Assembly (NCBI RefSeq): GCF_019396385.1
Contig: NZ_JAHKRN010000022.1
Coordinates: 62,001-126,000 of the forward strand
DNA from: Nonomuraea harbinensis
GTDB lineage: Bacteria > Actinomycetota > Actinomycetes > Streptosporangiales > Streptosporangiaceae
Length of the DNA: 64,000 nucleotides
Direction: 5' to 3'
Program-made: the position numbers and the translations under genes
In this document: piece by piece, positions 43,073 through 50,955 of the stretch
How positions within the stretch are numbered: the stretch's first letter is position 1
Layout of the letters: every line of letters begins with the position of its first letter
Notes under the pieces: model-generated
The model's database searches: none
Seen by the model: the letters and a program-made list of their open reading frames with translations, nothing else
What the model was told of the DNA's origin: nothing

Positions 43073-44116
43073 TCAGCGGCGGGGCGCCGCCGTCGACTCG
43101 CGGACGACCAGCCGCGGCCGGTAGACGAGCTTCTGATGCCGGTGACCCGGCCGGGCCTCGTCCAGGAGCAGCTCCGCCGCGACCCGGCCCAGCTCGCGCT
43201 TCGGCTGCCACACCGTGGTCAGCGGCGGGGCGAGCTGCGCGGCGAACGCCACGTCGTCGTACCCGACCACGGACATCTCCTGCGGCACCGCGATCCCCCG
43301 TTCGCGCAGGCCGCCGATCACCCCGAGGGCCGCCGCGTCGTTGAGGCAGAGGATCGCGGTGGGCGGGTCGGCGGCGCTCAGCACGTCCTCCAGCGCCGCC
43401 GCGGCGGTCACCGTGATGTCGGGCGACGGCACCCGGACGTCCAGCACGCCCCTGCCGGGGTCCAGGCCGGCCCGCTCGAACGCCCTGCGCACCCCGGCGT
43501 GGCGCTCGGCGGTCTGCTGCACCTCGATCGACGCGCCCAGCAGGGCGATCCGCCGGTGCCCCAGCTCGATCAGGTGGGTGGCGACCTGCTCGCCGCCCCA
43601 CTGGTTGTCGATCGACACCGAGCACAGCCGGCCGTCGGACCTGTGATCCAGCAGCACCACCGGGACGCCGCGCCCGGCCAGGGTGACCAGCGGGTCCAGG
43701 TCGGTCTCGACCGGGGTGATGAGCACCCCGCGCACGCCCTGCTTCTCCAGCTCCTGGAGGTAGTGCTGCTCCCGCCCGGGCTGCAGGTCGGTGCTGCAGG
43801 TCATGAGCATGCAGCCGTCCTGGAGCAGCCTGTCCTCGACGCCGCGGCACACCTCGGTGAAGAACGGCCCGGCGATGTCGAGGGTCACCGCGCCGACCAG
43901 CGGGCTGGGCGCGCCCCGTAACCGCCTGGCGGCGTCGTTCGGCAGGTAGCCGACGCGCTCCATGGCCGCGTGCACGCGCCGGCGCGTCTCCTCGGCCACG
44001 AGCTCGGGGTTGTTCAGCACGTTGCTCACGGTCGTCGGGGAGACGCCCGCCTCTTTCGCGACCTGCCGCATGCCGGCGCGGCGCGGCGCGGAAGCGGCCG
44101 AAGCGTCCCGGATCAC
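43073..44116 (-). CDS. LacI-family transcriptional regulator
   Basis: 347 residues from a GTG at 44116. A TATGGT box ending six bases before it raises a leaderless start, but the gene also lies only 24 bp after dgdA on the same strand. HTH MRQVAKEAGVSPTTVSNVLNNPELVAEETRRRV near residue 16 and hinge YLPNDAARRLRG. The periplasmic-binding-like effector domain follows (AILCLNDAAALGVIGGLRERG). Most likely it represses the adjacent lyase gene and senses a pectin-derived sugar. Confidence 0.9.
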   Translation of the reverse strand: MIRDASAASAPRRAGMRQVAKEAGVSPTTVSNVLNNPELVAEETRRRVHAAMERVGYLPNDAARRLRGAPSPLVGAVTLDIAGPFFTEVCRGVEDRLLQDGCMLMTCSTDLQPGREQHYLQELEKQGVRGVLITPVETDLDPLVTLAGRGVPVVLLDHRSDGRLCSVSIDNQWGGEQVATHLIELGHRRIALLGASIEVQQTAERHAGVRRAFERAGLDPGRGVLDVRVPSPDITVTAAAALEDVLSAADPPTAILCLNDAAALGVIGGLRERGIAVPQEMSVVGYDDVAFAAQLAPPLTTVWQPKRELGRVAAELLLDEARPGHRHQKLVYRPRLVVRESTAAPRR

Positions 44117-44140
44117 CGCAGCACCATATCCGGGGTCATC

Positions 44141-45436
44141 TCACCCGGCCACGGCCTTGAGCGACGCTTCGAGGATGTCGACGCCGGTGTGCAGCTCGTC
44201 GTCGGTGATCGTGAGCGGCGGGGCGATGCGGAAGATGCCTCCCATGCCGGGCAACTGGACGATGTTCATGTGCAGGCCCCGTTCGAGGCAGGCCGAGGTG
44301 ACGGCGTCGCCCAGCGCGTCGGCGGGCGCCTTGCTCCGCTTGTCCTCCACCAGCTCGATGCCCTGGAGCAGGCCACGGCCGCGGACGTCGCCGACGACCT
44401 CGTACCTGTCGCGGAGATCGAGCAGCCGGTCGGCGAGCCGGTCGCCGAGCCGGGCGGCGCGCTCGACGAGGGCGTCACGCTCGATGACGTCCAGCACCGT
44501 CAGCGCGACGGAGGCGGCCAGCGGGTCGGAGACGTGCGTGGTGTAGAAGAGGAAGCCCCGGTCGTGGCAGACCTGCTCGATCTCGGCGGTGGTGACGACG
44601 GCCGCCACGGGCAGCCCGGCTCCGAGGGTCTTCGACAGCGTCAGGATGTCGGGGGCGATCCCGTCGCGCTCGAACGCGTACATGGCGCCGGTGCGGCCGA
44701 GGCCGGTCTGCGCCTCGTCGAGGATCAGCAGCATGCCGCGCTCGTCGCACAGCTCCCTGAGGCGGCGCAGGTAGCCGGGCGGCAGGTCGATGATCCCGCC
44801 CGACGACAGGATGGGCTCGACGAGACAGGCGGCGAGGCTCCCCGCGGACTGCTGGTCGACCAGGGCGAAGCCGTAGGCGAGCTCCGCCTCCCAGTCGTGC
44901 GACCCGTCGGAGGACCGGAACGGCGACCGGTAGGCGTTCGGCGCGGGCAGCGCGAGGTTGCCCGGCGTCGGCGGGCCGTAGCCGCGCCGCCCGGCCGAGA
45001 AGGTCGCCGAGGCCGCGCCCTGGGTCATGCCGTGCCACGAGCGGTCGAAGGAGACGATCTCGTAGCGGCCGGTGGCGAGCTTGGCCATCTTGATCGCGGC
45101 CTCGTTCGCCTCCGCCCCCGTGGTGAGCAGCAGCATCTTGCCCAGCGCCGGAGGCAGGGTCGCGGTGAGCCTGGCGGCGAGGTCCACGACCGGGGCGCTG
45201 AGCATGCCGCTGTAGAGGTGGCCGAGCGACGCGACCGCGGACGAGACGATGGCCACGATGTCGGGGTGCGCGTGGCCGAGGATGGCGCTCATCTGCCCCG
45301 AGGTGAAGTCGAGGATCGGCCTGCCCTGGCGGTCGAAGACATGCGCGCCGGAGGCCCGTTCGATGACCCGCGGGGTGAAAGTGCCTCCGTAGCGGACCAG
45401 GAGGCGGTCCGCCTCGTCCCAGAACGTCGTGTCCAT
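44141..45436 (-). CDS. dgdA: 2,2-dialkylglycine decarboxylase (class III aminotransferase fold)
   Basis: 431 residues (the Burkholderia enzyme is about 433). GGAGAGG precedes the ATG. It follows that enzyme along its length: FWDEADRLLVRYGGTFTPRVIERA, LDFTSGQMSAILGHAHP (Gln48 at the decarboxylation site), SFDRSWHGMTQGAASAT (Trp134), EPILSSGGIIDLP, LDEAQTGLGRTG, PLP Lys269 in LTLSKTLGAG, and NIVQLPGMGGIFRIAPPLT (substrate Arg). It decarboxylates 2-aminoisobutyrate or isovaline and then transaminates pyruvate, giving a ketone and alanine. Fungal peptaibols are a natural Aib source. Its dedicated LysR regulator (DgdR) is not nearby. Confidence 0.9.
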   Translation of the reverse strand: MDTTFWDEADRLLVRYGGTFTPRVIERASGAHVFDRQGRPILDFTSGQMSAILGHAHPDIVAIVSSAVASLGHLYSGMLSAPVVDLAARLTATLPPALGKMLLLTTGAEANEAAIKMAKLATGRYEIVSFDRSWHGMTQGAASATFSAGRRGYGPPTPGNLALPAPNAYRSPFRSSDGSHDWEAELAYGFALVDQQSAGSLAACLVEPILSSGGIIDLPPGYLRRLRELCDERGMLLILDEAQTGLGRTGAMYAFERDGIAPDILTLSKTLGAGLPVAAVVTTAEIEQVCHDRGFLFYTTHVSDPLAASVALTVLDVIERDALVERAARLGDRLADRLLDLRDRYEVVGDVRGRGLLQGIELVEDKRSKAPADALGDAVTSACLERGLHMNIVQLPGMGGIFRIAPPLTITDDELHTGVDILEASLKAVAG

Positions 45437-45612
45437 CGCCAGTCCTCTCCGGCCGCGCCGAGACGCCGCGTGCCTCACCGTGGCCATCTTCGATCAACGG
45501 CGGGAGCCGTCACAAGCCCGCGCGCAGCCGCCCGCCCGCGGCGGTCTCATTCTGTCGCCCGCTGCTGCTAGATCTTGCACCGCCGAACCCGCCTCCGACA
45601 GGGACGATCCGC

Positions 45613-47334
45613 ATGCACCTCTCCCCCCTCGCGCAGCGTCTTCTCAACCTGCTCACCGGCACCGCGAACGACCCCACCTACTGGCCGGACGCCTCCCGGC
45701 TGAGCGTCGGGTTCGTCGGGCTGGGCGGCTCGCCGATCCCGGACGGCGACGGCATCCCGGTGTCGGTCCGGTACGCGCTCGGCGAGCCTGCCCGGCAGGT
45801 GCTGGTCGCGCCGGCCCGCGAGCTGGTCGGGCGCCTCCTGGAGGACGGGCGGCGGTCGGACGACCCCGTCATGGTCGTGGTGGCGGCGGGGCTGGCCGGC
45901 ATGGACGCCGAGGTGCGCGCCCGGTTCGCCGGGGAGCGCGGGCCGATCGCGGTCGCCGAGCTGGACGTGCTGCTCGGCTGGGACGTGGAGCGGCGGTCGC
46001 TGTTCTGGGAGGCGGTGCGGCCGGACGGGCCGCCGCCGCCCGGCCTGGCCGACTGGCTCGGCGGCCTGCCCGGCTACCCGGAGTTCGCCCGGACGGCTCT
46101 GGAGACGGCCGCGGCCCGCGTCGCGGCGATCCAGGCCGGCGAGATCCCGTACGAGGCGGAGAAGGCGTTCGGCAGCGGGGAGAAGGCGGCCATCGGCCGG
46201 GCCGTGCGGCTGGCCCTCATGCGGGACGAGCCCTGGCTGCCCGGGTTGCTCGACACGCTGGTCCGCGGGGTCGCGGTGGCGCCCACCGGGGCCGGGACGC
46301 TGCCTTCCCAGGCGGTGCTCTTCGAGATCGCCCGCGCGGCCGAGGAGCACCCGACCCCCGAGGTGGTCTCGGCGCTCCGCGCCGCGGGCCGGGCCACCCG
46401 GCACGCCGGGGTGCCCAGGCAGCTCGCCCGCATGCTCAAGCGCGTCGAGCCCGCCCTGGCCGACCGGCTGGAGGTGGCGTTCCGGCTGCCCGACGGGCCG
46501 GTGCTGCAGGCCGTCGGCGAGCACACGGCGGTGATCTCGGCCGACGACGAGGTCGAGCTGTCGTGGTGGCACGGCGACCGGAAGCTGAAGACGGTTCCCG
46601 TGGCGGTCACGCGGGAGCACCCCGAGGAGGTCGGGCGGCTGCGCGAGCTGGTCAAGCGGACCCGGCAGCAGCGGGCCACCCTGGTCAGGGCGCTGGAAGC
46701 CGGGTGCGCCGGCACGTCGGCTCCGCCGTACCGGCTGCTGGAGGGGCATCCGATCACGGACCGGCTCATCTGGGAGTTCGAGGTCTCGCCCGGCGTGTGG
46801 CGCGCCGAGCTGGGGCTGACCGTGCCGGACGTGCCGGTGCGGCTGTGGCATCCGGCCCGCGCGCGGGCCGAGGAGGTGCGCGCCTGGCGGGAGGTGGTGC
46901 GGGGCGAGGAGCTGCGCCAGCCGTTCAAGCAGGCCTTCCGCGAGGTCTACCTGATCACCTCGGCCGAGGAGGCGAGCGGCGTCTCCTCCCACCGGTTCGC
47001 CGAGCAGGTGGTGCGTTACCGCAGGCTCCGCGCGCTGTTCAAGGAGCGGGGCTGGACGTCCGCCTTCCTGGGGGCGTGGGACGGCGCCGAGCTCGACGGC
47101 GACGCCCGGCGTGTGATGGCGGGCGGACGGTGGCGGGCGAGGCTGAGCCACCACCTGTACGACGAGGACCACGCGATCACGGGAGAGGTCGGCTTCGACC
47201 GTCTCGTGGAGGGCGGGTGGCGCGCCGCGCCGTTGACGGACGTGCCCGCGCCGGTGTTCAGCGAGGCCATGCGCGACGTCGACCTGTTCGTGGCCGCCTC
47301 CGGCCCGTCCATCACCGCCCGGCTCCAGGCTTGA
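45613..47334 (+). CDS. DUF4132-like protein
   Basis: 573 residues, shorter than the usual 800 or more for DUF4132 proteins. The recognisable part is the C-terminal third: QPFKQAFREVYLITSAEEASG, HRFAEQVVRYRRLRALFKERGW, and the final VPAPVFSEAMRDVDLFVAASGPS, as in DUF4132/DUF7737 (MolR-like) proteins. The N-terminal part is helical and Ala/Leu/Arg-rich, possibly HEAT-like repeats. The function is unknown; some relatives carry WGR domains, absent here. A TAGATC -10-like box lies near 45571. It overlaps the convergent ABC ATPase gene by 23 bp. Confidence 0.65.
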   Translation: MHLSPLAQRLLNLLTGTANDPTYWPDASRLSVGFVGLGGSPIPDGDGIPVSVRYALGEPARQVLVAPARELVGRLLEDGRRSDDPVMVVVAAGLAGMDAEVRARFAGERGPIAVAELDVLLGWDVERRSLFWEAVRPDGPPPPGLADWLGGLPGYPEFARTALETAAARVAAIQAGEIPYEAEKAFGSGEKAAIGRAVRLALMRDEPWLPGLLDTLVRGVAVAPTGAGTLPSQAVLFEIARAAEEHPTPEVVSALRAAGRATRHAGVPRQLARMLKRVEPALADRLEVAFRLPDGPVLQAVGEHTAVISADDEVELSWWHGDRKLKTVPVAVTREHPEEVGRLRELVKRTRQQRATLVRALEAGCAGTSAPPYRLLEGHPITDRLIWEFEVSPGVWRAELGLTVPDVPVRLWHPARARAEEVRAWREVVRGEELRQPFKQAFREVYLITSAEEASGVSSHRFAEQVVRYRRLRALFKERGWTSAFLGAWDGAELDGDARRVMAGGRWRARLSHHLYDEDHAITGEVGFDRLVEGGWRAAPLTDVPAPVFSEAMRDVDLFVAASGPSITARLQA

Positions 47335-48922
47335 TCCACGCGGCGTCGGCCCGCGCCGGCCGGGGCACGGAGGCCACCAGGGCGCGCGTGTAGGGGTCGC
47401 GCGGCCGGGCGAACACCTCCGTGACGTCGCCCTCCTCCACGACCCGGCCGTCCTTCATGACCAGCACGCGATCGGCCACGTGATGGACCACACCCAGGTC
47501 GTGGGAGATGAACACCATCGCGGTGCCGTACTCGTCCTGGATGTCGGCGAGCAGGTCGAGCACCTGCGCCTGGATCGAGACGTCGAGCGCGGAGACCGGC
47601 TCGTCGCAGACCAGCACGTCGGGGCGGGGGCCGAGGGCGCGGGCGATGGCGACGCGCTGGCGCTGGCCGCCGGACAGCTCCCTGGGGTGGCGGGCGGCCG
47701 TCCCGGGCGGCAGGCCGACGCGGGCCAGCAGGTCGAGGACGCGCTCGCGGCGTCCGGCCCGGGGCAGGCGGAGCGGCTCGGCGATCAGGCGGCCGACGGT
47801 GTGGCGCGGGTCGAAGGAGTCGAGCGGGTTCTGGGAGACGAGCTGGATGCGGGGGCGCAGCGGGCGGCGGGCGCGTTCGGGCCGGCGGCTCCACGGCTGC
47901 CCGTGCAGGGTGACCTGGCCGGCGCCGGGTTCGAGCAGGCCGAGTACGAGCCGGGCGAGCGTGGTCTTGCCCGACCCGGACTCCCCCACGACGCCGAGCG
48001 TCTCTCCGGCGTGCAGGGTGAAGAAGACGTCGTGGACGACGCGGCGGGAGCCGTACGAGCGGGCGAGCCCGGTCCCGGCGAGGACCCGGGCGGACAGGTC
48101 AGGAGTGGCGCGGGCGCGCGGGGCGCCGGTGGTGAGGCGGGTGCCGCGGGAGGCCGCGGACGGGACGGCGGCCAGCAGCGCCCGGGTGTAGTCGTGGGCG
48201 GGCGCGGACAGCACGTCGCTGGCGGGGCCTTCCTCCACGATCCGGCCGTCCTTCATGACCAGGATGCGGTCGGCGATCGAGGCGACCACGGCCAGATCGT
48301 GGCTGATCAGCAGCAGCGCGGTCCCGGCGGCCCGGCGCTCGGCGAGCAGCCGCAGGATCTGGGCCTGGACGGTGACGTCGAGCGCCGTGGTCGGCTCGTC
48401 GGCGATGATCAGCGGCGGGTCGGCGGCGATGGCGGAGGCGATCAGGGCCCGCTGCCGCAGCCCGCCGGAGAGCTGGTGGGGATACTGGCCGGCGCGGGTC
48501 GCGGGCTCGGGCACGCCCACCGCGTCCAGCAGTTCCAGCACCCGGTCCGCGCGGCGGGCCCGGGGCACGACGTCGTGGACGGCGAGCACCTCGGCGATCT
48601 CGGCGCCCACCGTGCGCAGCGGGTCCAGCGAGACCAGCGCGTCCTGCAGGACGAGTCCGGCGAACCCGCCGCGCAGCCGCCGCCAGTCGGCCGGGGTGAA
48701 GGCGAGGGCGTCCCCGCCGGACACGCGGAACGCCCCGGCCCGGACCTCCGAGCCGGGGCCGGCGAGGCCGAGCAGGGTGCGGGCGGTGACGCTCTTGCCG
48801 GAGCCGGACTCGCCGACGATCGCCACGCACTCGCCGGGCGCCACCGACAGCGAGATGCCGCCCACGACCTCGGCGCCGCCGAAGCTCACCCGCAGGTCCT
48901 CCACGGTCACCAGCGAGGTCAT
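47312..48922 (-). CDS. Fused dipeptide-type ABC transporter ATPase (DppD-DppF fusion), sulfur operon
   Basis: 536 residues, two ATPase domains. First: Walker A GESGSGKS (38-45), signature LSGGLRQR, Walker B LIIADEP. Second: Walker A GESGSGKT, signature LSGGQRQR, Walker B VLVCDEP. The joining linker is short, and the C-terminal Cys cluster of the fusion at 20478-22337 is missing. It is the last gene of the leader-peptide-controlled operon and overlaps the DppC-like gene by 4 nt. Confidence 0.9.
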   Translation of the reverse strand: MTSLVTVEDLRVSFGGAEVVGGISLSVAPGECVAIVGESGSGKSVTARTLLGLAGPGSEVRAGAFRVSGGDALAFTPADWRRLRGGFAGLVLQDALVSLDPLRTVGAEIAEVLAVHDVVPRARRADRVLELLDAVGVPEPATRAGQYPHQLSGGLRQRALIASAIAADPPLIIADEPTTALDVTVQAQILRLLAERRAAGTALLLISHDLAVVASIADRILVMKDGRIVEEGPASDVLSAPAHDYTRALLAAVPSAASRGTRLTTGAPRARATPDLSARVLAGTGLARSYGSRRVVHDVFFTLHAGETLGVVGESGSGKTTLARLVLGLLEPGAGQVTLHGQPWSRRPERARRPLRPRIQLVSQNPLDSFDPRHTVGRLIAEPLRLPRAGRRERVLDLLARVGLPPGTAARHPRELSGGQRQRVAIARALGPRPDVLVCDEPVSALDVSIQAQVLDLLADIQDEYGTAMVFISHDLGVVHHVADRVLVMKDGRVVEEGDVTEVFARPRDPYTRALVASVPRPARADAAWIKPGAGR

Positions 48923-50043
48923 GGCGTCCTCCCCTCGAAACGGCGTTGCAGGCGGCGTCCGACGACGGTCAGGCAGACGACGGTGAGCGTGATCGCGAGG
49001 CCCGGGAAGAACGCCTCCCACCAGGCGACCCGCAGGTAGTTGCGGGCCTCGGAGAGCATCGCGCCCCACTCGGCGGCGGGCGGCTGCGGTCCCATGCCGA
49101 GGAAGCTGAGCCCGGAACCGGCGATCACGGCCTGTCCGAGTCCGATGGTGGCCAGGACAGGGATCGGGCCGAGCACGTTCGGCAGCACGTGCCCCGCGGT
49201 GATCGCCAGGCGGGAGCGGCCGAAGGTGACGGCCTGCTCGACGTAGCCGGAGCGGCGGACGACGAAGGTCTGGGCGCGGACCACGCGGGCGTAGTTGGGG
49301 ATCTGGGCGACGGCGATCGCGAAGATCACGTTCATCGTCCCCGGACCGGTGATCGCCACGATGAGCAGGGCGAGCAGCAGTTCGGGCAGGGTGGACAGCA
49401 CGTCGAACGAGCGGGCCAGCGCCTCGTCCAGCCACTTCGGCGACAGCCCGGCGGCCAGGCCGAGCAGCACGCCGGAGGTGACCGCCAGGACGGTGGCGGC
49501 CACGCCGATGCTGATGGAGTGGCGGGCCCCGTACACGACCCTGGCCAGCACGTCGCGGCCGAGGTGGTCGCTGCCGAACCAGTGGGCGCCGCCGGGCGGG
49601 GCGAGCGCGTCCATCGGGTCGGCGGCCAGGGGGTCGGCGGCCGTCAGCAGACCGGGCGCGGCTACAGCGAGGGCCAGCAGCGCGAGCAGAGCACCCGGTA
49701 CGAGCCACCCCAGGACGTTCCCGCGCACAGCAGGACGGAAGAGACGGCGCAGCCCCACAGACCCGAACCGCCCACCACGCCCCCGGCCCTCACGCGAGGA
49801 CCGGCCGACGCGGCGCGGATCCTCGGGAGCGGGTTCGACGGCGCGGCGCGAATCTTCGGAAGCGGGCCGATGGGAGGGCTCGACAGCGCCGCGCAGGTCC
49901 TCGGGAGCGGGCTGATGGGAGGAGCCGACAGCGCCGCCCGGAACTTCGGAAGCGGGCCGATGGGAGGACTCGACGGCGCGGCGCGGGTCGTCGGGAGGGA
50001 GGGAGTCGGCGGGGCGGGCGGTGCCGCGGGAGGTCGGGGACAT
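48919..50043 (-). CDS. Peptide-type ABC transporter permease (DppC-like) with repeat-rich N-terminus
   Basis: 374 residues, about 80 longer than usual. The core begins near residue 106 (VLGWLVPGALLALLALAVAAPGLL) and has WFGSDHLGRDVLARVVYGARHSIS and the coupling loop EQAVTFGRSRLAITAGHVLPNVL. Residues about 17-85 are a hydrophilic extension built from 15-residue tandem repeats (like SSHRPASEDSRRAVE), coded by a 45-bp minisatellite. It starts 6 bp after the DppB-like gene. Confidence 0.9.
   Translation of the reverse strand: MSPTSRGTARPADSLPPDDPRRAVESSHRPASEVPGGAVGSSHQPAPEDLRGAVEPSHRPASEDSRRAVEPAPEDPRRVGRSSREGRGRGGRFGSVGLRRLFRPAVRGNVLGWLVPGALLALLALAVAAPGLLTAADPLAADPMDALAPPGGAHWFGSDHLGRDVLARVVYGARHSISIGVAATVLAVTSGVLLGLAAGLSPKWLDEALARSFDVLSTLPELLLALLIVAITGPGTMNVIFAIAVAQIPNYARVVRAQTFVVRRSGYVEQAVTFGRSRLAITAGHVLPNVLGPIPVLATIGLGQAVIAGSGLSFLGMGPQPPAAEWGAMLSEARNYLRVAWWEAFFPGLAITLTVVCLTVVGRRLQRRFEGRTP
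49807..49971. repeat. 45-bp in-frame minisatellite in the DppC-like gene
   Basis: Three full units and one partial unit of 15 codons (protein residues 25-79), imperfect and kept in frame. It encodes an extended, Ser/Pro/Glu/Arg-rich cytoplasmic tail. Copy number could vary between strains. Confidence 0.75.
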
Positions 50044-50049
50044 CGGCGG

Positions 50050-50955
50050 TCAGCCCCTGATCCGCGGGTCGATGACGCGGTAGGCCAGGTCGAGCAGCGT
50101 GCTGACCGTGACGTACACGACGGCCGACAGCAGCACGACGGCCATCACGACGGGCATGTCCTGACCGGTCACGGCCTGCATGGCGACCTGGCCGAGCCCG
50201 GGCCGGCCGAACAGCACCTCGGTGATCACCGCGCCGCCCAGCAGCGCGCCGGTGAACCAGCCGGCCAGCGTCACGGCCGGAATGAGCGCGTGCCGCAGGG
50301 CGTGCCGGGCGACCAGGGCGCGTTCGGTGAGCCCGCGCGCCCTGGCCGTCACCGCGAACGGCTGCTCCAGCGCCCGCTCCAGCCCGCCCCGGAGCACCTG
50401 GCCGAGCACGCCCGCGACGGGCAGGCCGAGCGCCAGGGCGGGCAGCACCAGCGCCGCCGGCCCGTCCGCCCCGGACACGGGGAACCAGCCGAGGGAGAAC
50501 GAGAAGACCGACAGCAGCACGATCCCGATGAGGAACGGCGGCACGGACACCGACACCAGCTCGGCGGCCGAGGCGACGGCCCGCGGCCACCGCCCCCTGC
50601 CCGCCGTGCCGATCGCGATGAGGCCGGCCAGCACCACGCCGGTGGCCGCCGCGGCGAGCGTGAGCTGCGCGGTCGGCCCGATCTGGCCGGCCAGGATCTC
50701 GCCGACGCCGCGCTGCTGCTGGTACGAGCGGCCGAGGTCGCCGTGCAGCAGGCGCCACAGGTAGGACAGGTACTGCACGATCTCGGGCCGGTCGAGCCCC
50801 CATTCCGCGACGATCCCGGCCCGGATCTCCGGGGTGTCGGGGCCGTCGCCGACCAGGATGTCGACGGTGTCTCCCGGGGCGAGCAGCAGCGCGGCGTACG
50901 AGGCGGTGGCGGCGGCCCAGAGCACCGCCAGCCCGGCGCCCAGCCGTCTGATCAT
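50050..50955 (-). CDS. Peptide-type ABC transporter permease (DppB-like), sulfur operon
   Basis: 301 residues. Opening RLGAGLAVLWAAATASYAALLLAPGDTVDIL, the loop LSYLWRLLHGDLGRSYQQQRGV, coupling region RARGLTERALVARHALRHALIPAVTL and a closing LLDLAYRVIDPRIRG, all DppB-like. It overlaps the binding-protein gene by 4 nt. Confidence 0.91.
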   Translation of the reverse strand: MIRRLGAGLAVLWAAATASYAALLLAPGDTVDILVGDGPDTPEIRAGIVAEWGLDRPEIVQYLSYLWRLLHGDLGRSYQQQRGVGEILAGQIGPTAQLTLAAAATGVVLAGLIAIGTAGRGRWPRAVASAAELVSVSVPPFLIGIVLLSVFSFSLGWFPVSGADGPAALVLPALALGLPVAGVLGQVLRGGLERALEQPFAVTARARGLTERALVARHALRHALIPAVTLAGWFTGALLGGAVITEVLFGRPGLGQVAMQAVTGQDMPVVMAVVLLSAVVYVTVSTLLDLAYRVIDPRIRG

